Source: Blattamonas nauphoetae
Taxonomy: Eukaryota; Preaxostyla; Oxymonadida
Assembly (NCBI GenBank): GCA_033064195.1
Contig: JARBJD010000009.1
Coordinates: 310,001-374,000, forward strand
DNA: 64,000 bases
Direction of reading: 5' to 3'
Shown here in pieces: positions 10,641 to 22,965 of this stretch; positions within the stretch are counted from its first letter, which is position 1; the number at the start of each line of letters is the position of its first letter. The translations under genes and the position numbers were made by a program. Under the pieces are notes generated by a model, which saw nothing but the letters and a program-made list of their open reading frames with translations, had not been told where the DNA came from and searched no databases.

Positions 10641-12610
10641 AGAGACGGAAGGGACGACAGACTGATGTCAATGGCGGAACAGCTTCCGGACTTTGAATGG
10701 GATGATTCTGATGAAGAGGAAGTGAGGGAACGCGTCAAGGAGGCTAAAGGCATCTATTCCGATTATCCTGACATTGTAGCAGAAGAAGGGTTCAGTTATC
10801 ATCTCACGCCTCTAAATTCGACGTTGTTGAAGATTGAGACTGAAACAAACCATCTGGTGACCATGGGGTTAGGTGCAGTCGCTGGTTCCGAGATCGATTG
10901 CGAGGAGAGACGAGCTCTTCAATTGATGACACACAAGGCTGGTGAGATTGGACACAGTAACAATAGTACCCGTTTGTCACACATTTTGAAGGTTCGAGCC
11001 CGACCTCTTTTGGATAAAAAGATAATGGAATCACTCACAAAACAACGAGCAGTCCTGAATACTTTACAGGAGGAAACGAAGAAATGTGAGGATACAAGAA
11101 GGCAAACTTTTTTCGGAATGGCCTTCGTCAGGGGCGTCCTCTCCAAAATCGTCCGTTCACAGCAGGCGATCGCACGAAAAGACAGGAGACGAATCGGTCG
11201 ACATTGGCAAGAATGGGAGAGATTCGGTAGTGGAGGGATGCTAAAAGACTGAATTCTGATAATGGAGGAGAAGTTGGGGATGTGGGTGACAATCGAGATG
11301 GAGATAAAGGAAAAAATCATTCGAGAGGTGAGGAAAGAAGAAGTGAGGTGATGGAATGCGACGTTTGTTCTGAGCAAGAAATTTGGCAATTGGCGCCCCA
11401 TACTGGACTGTCGGCGCGTACACGAACACGTAGCACAAGAACATTTCAATATGGACAACGTTCCAACTGTTGGTCAACTCATCCATCAGGACTCACGGTC
11501 GACGGATAATACTACATTCAACAAACCCTGTGTTACGGTGGAACCTCGGCACCGCGAATCTTTCCAGGGTTGAAAGGCCGGTGGCTGCCCTATTCAGACC
11601 GACGTTTCCTCTTATTATATATTTTTGACGATTTCCTTCTCATCTTCAAATCCAAGGACGAAAGAGAAGGCAATACAACAAAGGTGGCTCATCAACTCAC
11701 TCGACTGGGGTTTTCAATGAAAGATGAAAAATCACATGTGATTCCAACACAACAAATCGACTATCTCGGTCTCAGTTGGGGCTTGGAGTGGTTTGGAGAC
11801 GAGGGGAGGTCGAGGAGACGTGGCAAACTCGCTTCACCGAAAGCGAAGGCAAGTGGTCGAGCAACAATTGGGAAGTGTCCTTGATCGTTCGTGGCATCGA
11901 AGTCGGAGTGGACAAGGGAATCATCAGTGAAGATGATCATGTACTACTCGTCTCAGACAATCAGCCGGAACGAACGCTCTTCTCCAAGACTGGTCGAAGG
12001 AGCACTGTGTATAGGCGTTCCCACAGGTTCAGCTCCTCTCAACAATTGTACAGAAGATCAAGTCTCAGCCAACAACGATGATCCTGGTGGTGCCCGACTG
12101 GACAACACTTCTGGGCAGGGAGGAAGTACAGAAATTGTCATCGAGATCGTTGCTCTTGGGGAGAATTACAGAGATGATGGTGGAGGGAGTGGGAATGCAA
12201 GCAGCGGGGAGCAGACGTCCTCAAGGAATACTGGGAGCCTTCTTGGTGGAGAAATCAACGATGATGCTGACCGGATTCAGCGAATCTACGAAACGGCAAC
12301 ACGCCGGAGCCATCAGACGATGGATAGAACGTTTAAATTCAAAGGGAAGAGACTGGAGGGATATCAGCCAGGTGGAAGTGGCCAATTTCATGGCGGCGTG
12401 GTCGAACAGAACATCCTCTTCAAGCTCGGTTGGCTGTGCGAGAAGTGCCCTGTCATATTTCTCTCAGTTGATAGGCAAAGGACAAGTCGGTGAAGTGCTT
12501 GTCATAAAGCAAACGATGAAGGGGATTCGAAGAATCCATGCCCCAAGAGCAGACATACGGAGAAATTTGACGCAGAATTGGATTGGGCAGCTCGACTTTT
12601 GGTAGGGAAT
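10640..12610 (+). mobile_element. DIRS-type tyrosine-recombinase retroelement fossil, plus-strand piece
   Basis: Parts lie in the expected order: a charged gag-like region at about 10,665-11,250, reverse transcriptase and RNase H at about 11,400-12,100 (with a YIFDDF box, then LTRLGFSMKDEKSHV and QQIDYLGLSW), and a tyrosine-recombinase N-terminal domain at about 12,100-12,605 (GFSESTKRQHAGAIRRW and CARSALSYFSQL). Overlapping frames are normal in the DIRS group. The copy is broken in several places and the recombinase catalytic part is not seen, so it is a truncated fossil of moderate to old age. Terminal and internal complementary repeats were not identified. Confidence 0.65.
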
Positions 12611-13929
12611 CGGGAGTGTATTCGTCTGGATTGATTCCACCAGTCTTCATCAGTCGTCCACCAACTTTCCAATGTCCCTGTCCGTCCTGAGACATCCCCT
12701 TCCTTTCCATCATCACCCATCTCATTTCCTCGGGGATTCACCATTGTGTTCTCTCTCAGCATCTTGCCCATCGAGTTTGTGATCACAATTTCACAGGTTG
12801 TTTCATTCCAGTATCCTTTCCCTGCTATTGTGAACTTTCAATACACTTTTCTCCACTCCAGTCAACTTTCTTGTGAAAATACTGTTGAAGAATGTGTGCA
12901 ACATTTGTTTGAAAAAATGGGTTGTTCGATCACGAATTTTCTGTCGTATGTGATGAGTCCTCCAAACTCATTCTATACGCTGGATGATAACACTCTGCCT
13001 GAACGAGGACACTTTAAAATTTTCTGGACTGGGCAGATGGTTCATCGCCCAAAGTCCGAATTGCACACTCGGAGTCAGAGAGTGCTGCAGGTCGTGCTGG
13101 TTCTGGGAATGGATGTCTTCACTTTTTTCGGTCCTTTTTGAGAATTCGCGAGATTGAGCATAATGGTTTTTGTCTTGTTTTATCTTTTCCTGTTTCAGTT
13201 TTGATACGACCTCGTCCAATCGTTTCGATTTCAAAATCATGAGTTCCGCTCGGTGTTCTGAACAATTGAGATGAGCCTCTGCGCCAACGTGTCTTTTTTG
13301 GGTTTGTCGAATAGGAGGAAGTTTGGCTGCCTCAATATTTAAAATCGATCCCCAACGTTGTCGGATCGAACGCAGGCAGTTGCATTGAATATGTCTGTCG
13401 GCTCTTCCTCTCCCAACAACCTCCACGCTGCAGAAATGAGATAAAGTGGATAAGGGTCACGTGCTTCAAAAAAACGATTCAGCAAATGCAAGCATGGGAG
13501 GAGTATTGCCGTTGCGGTGCGATTTGGACAGGGTTATGGAGCGCTGGCCGGAGTCCTGATTTGGTGCAAGTCCAGGATGGCAGCAAAAGATACTATCACC
13601 CATAGAAACTTAAGAGATGGAACAACCTTGAGATAGTTGATTCAAGTCGATTGTTGTACCTACACCTGTTGGTTGAGTTCGACATTTTGATTAAAATCGA
13701 AAGCAAGGAGAGATTTTCTTGTTTGGAGAAGCCTGACGTTTCGGGAAGGTAGGACCCGCTTCAAGGAGGCGTGAATCCCTTTCACGGGTGACTTTGTTGT
13801 TATGCCTGGATGTGGAGACTTTTTGAAAAATGTTGCCTTGCCTCATCGAAATGCTCTAATGAAACTGTGGAGAGTAGTAAATTCCATTGCTCGTCGAAAA
13901 AATGTAACATATCGTCTTTATTTTGGGTA
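12611..13929. other. No clear gene; possible decayed element sequence
   Basis: A minus-strand frame at 12,968-13,426 encodes a charged helical stretch (AELMILKSKRLDEVVSKLKQ) that could be part of a transposase N-terminus or chance coiled coil. No catalytic block accompanies it. The rest shows no motif, RNA gene or clean repeat. Confidence 0.35.
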
Positions 13930-15144
13930 TTTCTATTGTTCGGTGAAAATCTCAAAGTCAGGTGAAAGTCTCGGAATTGAGGTGAAAGTCTCAGAATTGA
14001 GGTGAAAAATCTCTAAAGTATCTTTTCAGCTGTTGATCGACTTTTTGATACTAGTGTAGTCGAGTGGGATATCACGAAAGCCATTCAATCAGCAGGCTGT
14101 GGATTCAATGCCCTCCGTGTCCATTTTTTCTTTTTTTAATTTGAACTCCTTCATGACTATTCAGACATTCTTTCATTCGAAATTTGTCTCCCTTCCTCGA
14201 TCCCGTTCAGATTTATGATGATCGTGAGCAACATGGAATTAGAAGTCAGCTTCTCGGTAATAATCATCCTTCTGTTGCGTTTCGCAAATCATTTTGGAGA
14301 GATCGTTGTTTCCCGACCTCTGATGTCTGTCGCAGTGACGGGACAAATGATCAAAAAAATCCGTGAGTCTGTGTCGAGAAATAGGAGTGTGGATACCTCA
14401 AAGAAGAAAGCAAGGGCGGGAAGAAGTTATTCGGTGAGCCTATGCGACAAAACGAGTTCTTCCGAGTGAGTTTTATCGTTGATTGTATTCAGCGGTGACA
14501 TAGAGCAAGTATGTTCGCTTTCTTTATTCAGATGAGATCAACAACCCTAACACGATTTGAGAATGTCATCAACCGTCCAATTGAAAGAGTGAGCAAGAGA
14601 GAGGGTAAACGGATTGAAGACGTAGATTTTGTCTCTTAAATCATGGATGAAAAAGCAATAGGATCTCTTCCAGAAAACATTGAAATGTGAACTTATCCAA
14701 ATGATTGTATTGGATGCGGATTGTGATACAAAAACGAGCAGGTCAAAGAATTCAGAGTTCAAATGAGAGATTGTGATGTGAATACACAGAAAAATGATGA
14801 TTGCATCCTTCAAAAGAAAAGAGAAGTCGAAAAATGGATAAGTGAGACAAAGTTCGAATGAAAGAATGTCTGAATAGTCATGAAGGAGTTCAAATTTAAA
14901 AAAGAAAAAATGGACACGGAGGGCATTGAATCCACAGCCTGCTGATTGAATGGCTTTCGTGATATCCCACTCGACTACACTAGTATCAAAAAGTCGATCA
15001 ACAGCTTAAAAGATACTTTAGAGATTTTTCACCTCAATTCTGAGATTTTCACCTCAATTCCGAGACTTTCACCTCAATTCCGAGACTTTCACCTGACTTT
15101 GAGACTTTCACCTGACTTTGAGATTTTCACCGAACAATAGAAAT
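13930..15144. repeat. Foldback element with array-bearing arms, type 1
   Basis: The arms at 13,930-14,190 and 14,844-15,144 are long inverted copies. Each arm has an outer part made of imperfect tandem units of 17-20 bases (core tttcacctcaattccgagac on the right) and an inner unique part of about 200 bases. The right arm has about two more tandem units than the left, which accounts for its extra length. The middle (14,191-14,843) has no convincing gene. A single related unit occurs near 18,965. This is the structure of foldback transposons, whose arms form long hairpins. Confidence 0.75.
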
Positions 15145-15290
15145 ACACTTTATTTTTCCATATCCTGTATTTCACTTCTGAAGCGTGCTTCATCATTCCG
15201 TTAAATATGCCAAACGCAGAGTGTATGGTTGCTTTGGGGTACTGTGTTTCTTTTTGCCACAATTTCAGCTTGAGTCGCAACTAGATAGTT

Positions 15291-17574
15291 CTTGAGAAAA
15301 GTCAGTCGATATGAGATAGCACACCTTAAGTCAGTGCAACAGAGAAAAATTAAGTGCAACTGAGTTATTTTGAGTTGACCCGAGTTATTCTGAGTTTTCA
15401 TGAGTTGACTCAAGTTAAGTCAGATCAACCCAGACCAACTCAGATCAACTTGATATAACTCATCTCCACTCCATTAAACTCTACAAAAATTGACTTTAAG
15501 TGCAATGTTGTCATGAAATGAGGAAGATGAAAAAACACACAAAAAAAGTGTGAAAAAAACAAAAAAACAGGAATGGTGAATCTTAAGCGAGGTATAGCTA
15601 TTCTGAGTGGAGAGCACTTGTACTGGAATATGACAAAAATTTGCTTCAAAATTGACGCTTAAAATGAGGTCAAAATATTGGACATATTTTTGGAATTTAG
15701 GTCAAATATTGGCATCATTGAAATGGCCTAAATTCCTTTTAATACAAGATTTAGAAATGGTCAATCGGAATTGACTTTCAACTTTGGTTTTCAACGATTA
15801 TTTCAATGTGGTTCTTAATTCTTCTTCTATACTACTATCCGACACAATAATCCCCCATTCCACAGAATATAGACTGATTCATCGTCGATATGGAGACATT
15901 CTTTTCGATTCGCCCATTTCGTCAATTTCTGAATCCTATGTCGTTCTTTCGCCTCTTCGTCATCTGGCTGAAGTATTCGAGGGAGATTGTCGATTTCGTG
16001 ATTTTCTGCCATACGAGGGTTCCGATCATCGTTCAAAGGTCCGTCTTCTGGTCCGTCATCGTCGGCCTCAATGCTTGGGTACCTGGCTCTTTTGGCCAGT
16101 TTTCCAATGTGTGCAGCAAATTGAAACAACGTTGGTTGTCGTGACATTGATCACGACTCGAAATCACGAATATTAAGAAATTAAGAATGCTCTGAAGAAG
16201 ATATCGAAGTGCCAGAATAGGAGGTATTGATCTCATGCTCGGAATTCCGACATGAACTCAATTGATCTCACGTTCTAATGAAACTGATCAGATCAATCAG
16301 ATCCCTGGAGATGGTTGACAGTTGAGGGGATTCGAAGGTGTGTTGAAGTGCGAGATTGAATTTGTGAGCGTGACATGTTTTGTGGTACATCGTTGGAATA
16401 GCGCGACTCATGCATCCAAGAAAGCCATTTGACGGCTTATCATTGCTGGTTCACTTTCTTCAAATCTTCATCTCTTCCAATCCACCAAAAAACATCTTTG
16501 TTTGGTTTGATTTGGATCAATATTGAAATTTAACATAGAACAGAATGTGGAGAAAATGAGTCGATGTTGGTTGTCAGAGTTTGATCGAACAAATTATTAC
16601 AAGCGGTTGCAATGGACCAGAATAACCTGCGATCGGATGTTGGAAACGTGTTCACTAACCATATTGGCAAAAGGAAGAAAAAATGCTAGTTGAGAACAGT
16701 CCTACTTGGGGAATACGAGAAATCCTCAAAACACCTCATTTTGTCCACTTTTCAAAAAGTGTCCTAGTATTTCTCAACAACCTGTGAACCAATTATCATG
16801 AAATTTGTGAAAGAATCATTTTTTTGGTGAAACAAATATTCTGAAATCCTTTTGAAAACTCATTTTTTGGGAGTCTTTTTTCGATATCTTCACGATAAAA
16901 ATGTTTTTTGGTTTCAATCGGAGATCTGGATGTGGAGATACGAGCTGAAACAGTTATAAAAATGTTAGTATTCCTGTAGAATCCTGAATTTTGAGGATTT
17001 CTCCTTCGATTGCCACTTTATTACCTACAATTCTGATTTTGGAGTATATTTTAAAATAATTGGGTTTTTTGATCGTGAATCCATGCCCAACTGTCAGACA
17101 ATTCGACTTCAAACCACTGACCTAAATCTGTTTCAATCGTTGGATGCCAATGTGGAATGCTGTGTTCGACACACTAAGCTTTGCCGATGATCTTGACACA
17201 CATCTTCGAATGGATCTGTTTTAGTGAGAATCATCTTGACTTCTATCTTCTCATTGGATCGCTTGATCAAAAGAGAAAGCCATCGGAAGAGGCTTTCCTT
17301 TCTCTTCTGGAACGATACATATCCGCCCTCAGTCTAATCCAACTCCCAACTGTCAAATCGGACTTCCATTCGTTCAAGGCAATAGTCATCAACTCACCAG
17401 TCCATTTTCACTCTGACGAAGATTGCACTGCTCGTTCAACCAACTTCAGTTCTGCCTAAACCCTGTTTCTCTAAATCAATTATAGGAAAACTCAATTGAA
17501 GTCCTGTCAACTCAACTTAACTCGGTTAAACTTAAAATAGGACTGTGAACTCTGGTTTCCTGACTTTTCTCAAG
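15291..17574. mobile_element. Second element with HARBI1-family ends, degenerate inside
   Basis: The left end (15,291-15,460) is close to the reverse complement of the right subterminal array of the element at 4.15-6.14 kb, including the repeated ctcagatcaa-type units. The right end (about 17,490-17,574) matches the right end of that element directly. Both carry the same gaaaagtcag-type tip in inverted orientation. The inside does not encode the HARBI1-like transposase. On the minus strand near 16,370 it reads a hAT-like CHAHKFNLALQHT block, and at 16,705-17,010 it contains a copy of MITE family A. It therefore seems to be a non-autonomous or replaced-interior copy that later took in other elements. 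Confidence 0.5.
16705..17010 (-). repeat. Foldback MITE family A, partial copy in reverse orientation
   Basis: The sequence from about 16,705 (cttggggaatacgagaaatc) runs closely parallel to the reverse complement of 24,090-24,270, including the shared segment caacaacctgtgaaccaatt. It lacks a clear matching far end, so it is a partial copy. Confidence 0.55.
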
Positions 17575-17908
17575 AAATATCTACTGTTACAAAAACTTTT
17601 GAGTTTATGAGACCATTCGTTCAAACAAGTAGTGTTGGAGAATCAATTCATAATCCGCAATTGTTTCATTGAGAAGAAACCCATAGCATAGAGACAATAT
17701 TTTCCCGACGGAGGGTTTTCCAACTATTTGGATGAGATGATATCCAAGTTCGTTGGTTGAATAAGTGGCGTCCATTGGGAGGACGGTTGGGAATTGCACA
17801 GACAATTGGAAAGTTACCTCAGAAAACAAAAGAATGGCCGAAACTATCCCATCATCTTCCTATCGTCTGTCGACGATGAACCCATTCTTAGTGATGAAAT
17901 CATGTATA

Positions 17909-18349
17909 CAGGGAGGTCAACGAAAACTTGGTATTGGCAGTGTTCGGCCAGTTTGGATGAATATTAGCTGTGGTTTCACCAAGGCTCCTATTTCAGGGAA
18001 AACTGCGTAAAAAGTCAAAAATCTTGGTAGGTCGGATCTTAGGATCGTTCGTCTTCGATGACGCTGAATCGATGAATACAGCATATTAAAGGGACTTATT
18101 TTCTCATAAACTCATTTCAATTACTGATTTTTATTGACTGATAAAACCCCAGTGTCTAAAAACTTGTCTAATCGCGTTGAGCAGCCTCATCCAAAAAGGA
18201 TGTTGGAGTTGATCCTTCATTTTGGCCAAACCCACAATTTGGACTTTTTCTGGAGCTTTCCGAGTGTTAGGCACCTTTTCTAAACCACAGCTCTCAACTC
18301 TTCAAATTGGCCGAGATATGCCCATACCAAGTTTTCGTTGGCCACCCTG
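17909..18349. repeat. MITE with Tc1/mariner-like ends and TA flanks
   Basis: The left end begins cagggaggtcaacgaaaact at 17,909 and the right end at 18,349 is its close inverted copy (caacgaaaacttggtat is shared). Similarity continues inward for about 100 bases on each side. TA dinucleotides flank both ends (17,907-17,908 and 18,350-18,351), as expected for a Tc1/mariner-mobilised element. The inside has no credible coding frame. Confidence 0.65.
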
Positions 18350-18351
18350 TA

Positions 18352-19596
18352 CGGCTAAAAGTGTCTGAACCGTCCCCAGCAAGTCTATGGGCCGACCGCA
18401 AATAGTAAATATCTTCGATTTGTGCCTCAGTTCACCCTGTTTCGTCATTTTTGATCGTGGTTCGGGAAAAAAATCTTTTTATGTGTTATTGTGTGATCAA
18501 TGTGAGTCCATCGGAAAGACCATTTCGCAGTCTTGTTAGAGTAGCTGCAGTTGAGTGAACATTCACAACCCAGATCACGAGTTTTCGTTTTTGGACGTTG
18601 GCCCGAGGTTGTTGAGTGACACGTCTGCCGAACAGATTTAATCCCACTTTAGTGAGTCTTCTCAGAAACGAAAGAATCCAGTTCTTCTGTAATGTCAAAA
18701 TAGTACCGTTGAGAGAAATCCTTCATGGACAGCTTCTGCTCAGAACTTGACGGAGAGGAGAACATGCGACATTGAATCACACCGAATTGTGGGATTATTT
18801 CCACAATCATCAGAATAGTCTTTAAAACATCAAAAAAAAGAGAGGTGACGAAGAGAATGAACATGGGTCCACAGTCTGAAAGTCCAACATGCTCCCTGCT
18901 GAACCATTCAAAATCAAAATCACTCTCTTCTTCAACCCTTATTACATTCTTCCCCTGTGGCCCGAGACTTTCACCTGAGATTGAGATCCTCCCATGTGAT
19001 CGAGTTTTCACTTCGAAACTGAGGTTCCCCCTTTGTTGAATTGTGAATTGTCAGTCTTGAAAGAAAATATGCAGAATAGTGCTGTTTGTCGGTTTATCCG
19101 GATCAATCAGATACGAAGGAAGTGATTCACCGTCGGCAGCAATGAAGAACAGCATTGGACAACGATATATCAATGAAGGGTGAATGGAATACACCACTAC
19201 GTCCGAACTAAAGTCCAACTTCTTTTCATTGCTGTTTGGCGTGCGAACAAGCGATCTCTCGTCGAACTTAAATATAATCAACGAGGAGTCGTGCTTTTCA
19301 TCAGCCAACCGTTGGAGATTGTCAAAGAAAGGAGTTGTGCGACGTTTCGTGTCAATCTCATCCAGGTCAGTTACTGGGTTTGAAGAAGCAGTTTTTGCAG
19401 CTTGAAGGAAGGCTTTCGTCTTGCAACCCGACTAAGAGTTTCATGTTTTGATGGATCGTTAGATACCATTTGCGAAGCATGCGTCAAAAAATGAACTTAC
19501 ACACCAACATTCGTAGACTCTTCTACAGTTTGTGTCGGTCGAAAAATATCATCACTTCAGACTTGGACTTCTTGAACTTCATACAACTGCACTGAA
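18352..19596. other. No recognisable gene
   Basis: Short open frames on both strands lack any motif. A unit near 18,962-19,020 resembles the tandem units of the foldback element at 13.9 kb. Otherwise I see nothing to annotate. Confidence 0.4.
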
Positions 19597-20431
19597 ATGG
19601 AAATTTCACAACGCGGAGCTGCATTGTCACACTACCAGAGTGGAATGAACATCGCTGAGATAGCACTGATACTGGAGATTCCGCGAACAACAGTCCAATC
19701 GCCCAAGAGTGACTTCAGAAAGAGAGGACCGACTTTTGGTCAGAACAATTAGAAAAGACCCGACCATCCAGACTGATGACGTTGCCAGAGCCATCTCCGG
19801 AGGCGATTCCTTACTCGTTTCGGAGCGTACTGTGCGACGACGGGCTACAGAACGTGGGCTCTTCCATCGAGTGATGAGGAAGACACCAGCACTCACCACT
19901 CTACAAAAAACAGCAAAGGCTAGAATTTGTGGAGACACACCTCGACTGGACAGCGGCTCAATGGGAGAACGTTCTTTTCTTTGACGAATCCTCTGTTCAG
20001 TGTGGGTCCAATCATGGTCAAAAGTGGGTTTGGAGAGAGTTGGATGGAGAGTAGGACGAACCAAACATTCAGACAACCTCTAAATTTCAGACCACCGTCA
20101 CATTTTGGTGTTGCATGTCTGCAGCTGGTCCAGGATCATCGATGAATCGATGACAGGGGACTACTCTCTCACGATATTCAAACGATATCTCGTCCAGAAC
20201 GGTTCTACGCTGTGTGGACCTGATTTTGTGTATCAACACAACCATCCAGCTCAGAAAACAGCGAAAGTTCAAGATTACCTCGAACGAGTCGGAATTTACG
20301 TGATATCCTGGCCACCAAACTCACCAGACTTCTCCCCGATTGAGAAAATGTTTGCAGTTTTGAAGCGGCACGTAGCGGATCGATCTCCAAGGTCGATCGA
20401 ACAGCTGAAAGCAGTCCCACAGGAGGAGTGA
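19597..20431 (+). mobile_element. Tc1-like DDE transposase relic
   Basis: The start at 19,597 gives a first helix-turn-helix (SHYQSGMNIAEIALILEIPR) and a second DNA-binding region follows in a different frame at 19,709 (TIRKDPTIQTDDVARAI, then ERTVRRRATERGL). The first catalytic block is LFFDESSVQCG near 19,977. The last block at 20,220-20,360 reads FVYQHNHPAQKTAKV, VISWPPNSPDFSPIEKMF and VLKRHV, the usual second Asp position followed by the SPD-x-x-PIE motif. The second Asp is replaced (QHN instead of QDN). At least two frame changes and stops make it a pseudogene, but all blocks are in order, so it was a full-length copy. Confidence 0.7.
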
Positions 20432-21109
20432 CGAATTCCTGACTTACTTCACTCGGAACTTTTTCCCAGTATTTCTTTTTATCATCCCAAAAACTCATTT
20501 GACCCTTCATATATTCAAATGAACATCGTAAGGAGGAGAGTGGTTGAATGAAAGGATGAAGAAAGGTCGAAGTTTGATTAGAGTGAGAAATGGTGGGTGA
20601 CGAAAACTGTTGTCCGTGACTAAGATGAGAGACTTGCTGCTTTCAATTGAAATCTATGGAATCTCGTTGTGGTGTGACGCAGAGTCGCCAATTTTCTATA
20701 AAATCGAAAAATAGCACTCCTTGTCCGGATTAGAGGGTTTCAATCTGAGTTTGATACAAGTCCCTGGTTTTTCTGGCTTGATCTGTGTGGTATTCGAGTT
20801 GACCTTTTTTCGTTTTTCTCTACAGGGGTGAGATATTTTCCTTGATTCTTTGATTTTTTCATCTCTTGTGGCACGATGAGAATCGACGGATGAATTAGAG
20901 GTGGTGTCATCACCTAAAACTTTTCTTCTAGGGTGTTACACCAAACTGCTTCTTTTTCCACAAACAGCGAGTTGTATGATTTGTATCGTTTGTTCTGCAG
21001 TGATTGTGAGCATTTTTTTGAAAAAGGTCTCTTCTTCGGACTGAGAACAAACAGCCTGTGACATGCATAAGGCAGTAGGATTGAACTCACGTTTGATAGG
21101 TGTGAAGGA
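20432..21109. other. No recognisable gene
   Basis: This gap between the Tc1-like relic and the next repeat has no motif, RNA gene or clean inverted repeat that I can see. Confidence 0.4.
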
Positions 21110-21345
21110 GTCACCGGTGTTTCTTTTGGTACACACGTGTGTAAAGACTTATTACCGTTTATTGTTCATCATTGGGGATTTACTGTGATCAAGCAGATAT
21201 TTCTTTTTTTTGGTTTCCTCCCGTAGCAATCGTTTGCCCTGGCGATTGGAATCAGGGTTTATATCTACTCGAAAGTAACAATTGATTTGTGATTAACCCG
21301 GTCAGTGTCACCAACCCGGAACCTGGGGTTCAAATAAACCATATT
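21110..21345. repeat. Dispersed repeat B, uninterrupted copy
   Basis: This stretch (gtgtttcttttggtacac near 21,117; cagggtttatatct near 21,253; gtgtcaccaacccggaacct near 21,307) recurs in the same order and orientation at 22,870-22,965 and 23,784-23,860, where it is split by a foldback element. It flanks the pogo-like remnant at 21.3-22.3 kb on its left side. Confidence 0.6.
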
Positions 21346-22300
21346 CCGTTGTTGATGCATCATGAATCGCATTGTCTTTTCTCTCCATTTTGTTTAAGGC
21401 AGGAAATGTGAGTTGATCACATGGTTGGGTGAGATGGGAAGATGCTGGTGGGAAAGTGAACAGGAATATGTTATTTGATGCTATATCTTGTTTGATTTTA
21501 TCTGTTTTGTGAATTTCAAGGTTAGCAACAAGGAGGACAGCCGTATTCTCAAGAAGGTTCTGGTTCGCCCGAACTTTTTGCACATGTGGAATGAATTGCT
21601 CGTTGATCGAGTTCAAATATTGTTCAGATTGAATCAATCCGCTCTGGCTAACACACATGACAGCCTCGATATTTCCCTATTTGACTTCCTGAACCACTTT
21701 TTCAACAAGTTTGTTGGCATTGAGGACAATCAAGGGTGTTTCTGGCTTCCCTTGATACGGCATGCACACAAGTATTCCTGTGACTTTTTTGCTAGTACTG
21801 TTTTTGAATCGAGGTGGGGCGGCATCTTTCTTCACCACAACTTTCTTCGTCGCAACGGATGCAGACTTCTTCAGTAGACTCTCGTCACAATTGAAGATCA
21901 GCCGAGGATGAACTCCGACAACAGCAGCCCGAAGACGTTTCTTATTTTTCTTAATAACACTCTTTTGTAGTCTCGATCACGAACTTTCCAGTGGCTTGGC
22001 GATTGTTTGTTGAAGAGTCATTTTATGCCGTCCCAAGAAGCGGTGGACCCATCCTTGTGTGACTGTCGTATGAATTTTTTGTTTCACTTGCTGTATTATG
22101 CCAGTCCTTCCAACGAGTTCAAATTCTCACTGTGCAGGGACTCTATGAATTTCTCTTTTGTGCAACAGTCATCGAATCTGTGATACAGAGGTAGATTCAG
22201 ACGTGGTCTTGCTCCTTTAGTGAAAGAGGAAATGTACTCTCGATCAATCTCATAAGGTTTATCTTCACTTGCGTAGTCTGTTTTCATTCTTTCGAGTTTC
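21310..22300 (-). mobile_element. pogo-type (DDE_1) transposase remnant
   Basis: On the minus strand the frame reads LIFNCDESLLKKSA, the first catalytic Asp block, near 21,890. It continues through RFKNSTSKKVTGILVCMPYQ to a stop just before 21,660. The next frame (21,658-21,308) has LLVANLEIHKT in place of the second Asp block and then FTFPPASSHLTQPCDQLTFP, the typical SHxxQPxD region. The predicted C-terminus ends inside dispersed repeat B. N-terminal sequence is partly visible near 22,287-22,096. Several stops and frame changes show it is dead; loss of the second Asp (ANLE) agrees with that. Confidence 0.6.
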
Positions 22301-22865
22301 GTTAAGTCTGTTTGGTGTAAGCTGATTCGTCATTTAAAACAAAATAAAAAATCAGATAATACAAAAATCTCCTAATAAAAACGAACGATTGTTTTGTCTA
22401 TGGGTGAAAAAACCCTTTTGATTTACGCTCGCTAAATGAGGGATTTTTTTGACTAAATAATTGAGTTTGAACCCAAAAACGATAGACACCAAAATGTTAG
22501 AAACAGTGTTCTCCGGCATTTCGGAATTGTAGATGATTGTACTTAAACAATTGCTTTGTTCAATCGGAATGGAGAATCACTGTTCAGTTCCCAGGAGTAT
22601 GATCACGGACGAATTGCGATAGAGGTACAAATCGCTATTCTTCTTCTATACTACAAATTCCCAATTGGTAGGGGAGACCTAAATCTAGAAGAGAAGACTG
22701 AAAAGGAATCAACCACACTCACTCTTCTTTACTCTCTTGATTTCTTTCAAGGCTGATTGGAGGAACCGAGGTTTGGAATGCACCTACCGGAGGGGTGTTA
22801 CTTTCAACCAACCGAGGTTCCTCCTGAATACCTGCTTCTACAAGCCGCGAGGAGAGCAGATGACC
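22301..22865. other. No recognisable gene
   Basis: AT-rich sequence between the pogo-like remnant and the second copy of repeat B. I find no motif or RNA gene. Confidence 0.35.
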
Positions 22866-22965
22866 AGTTCTCTCGTGTTTCTTTTGGTACACTCGTTTTA
22901 AAGACTTAATACCGTTTATTGTCCATCGGGAATCAGGGTTTATATCTCCTCTAAATTGTAGAAGT

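Noticed and set aside
14191-14843. A captured gene inside the type 1 foldback element
   Set aside because: Open frames are short, lack motifs and change strand; nothing supports a coding role.
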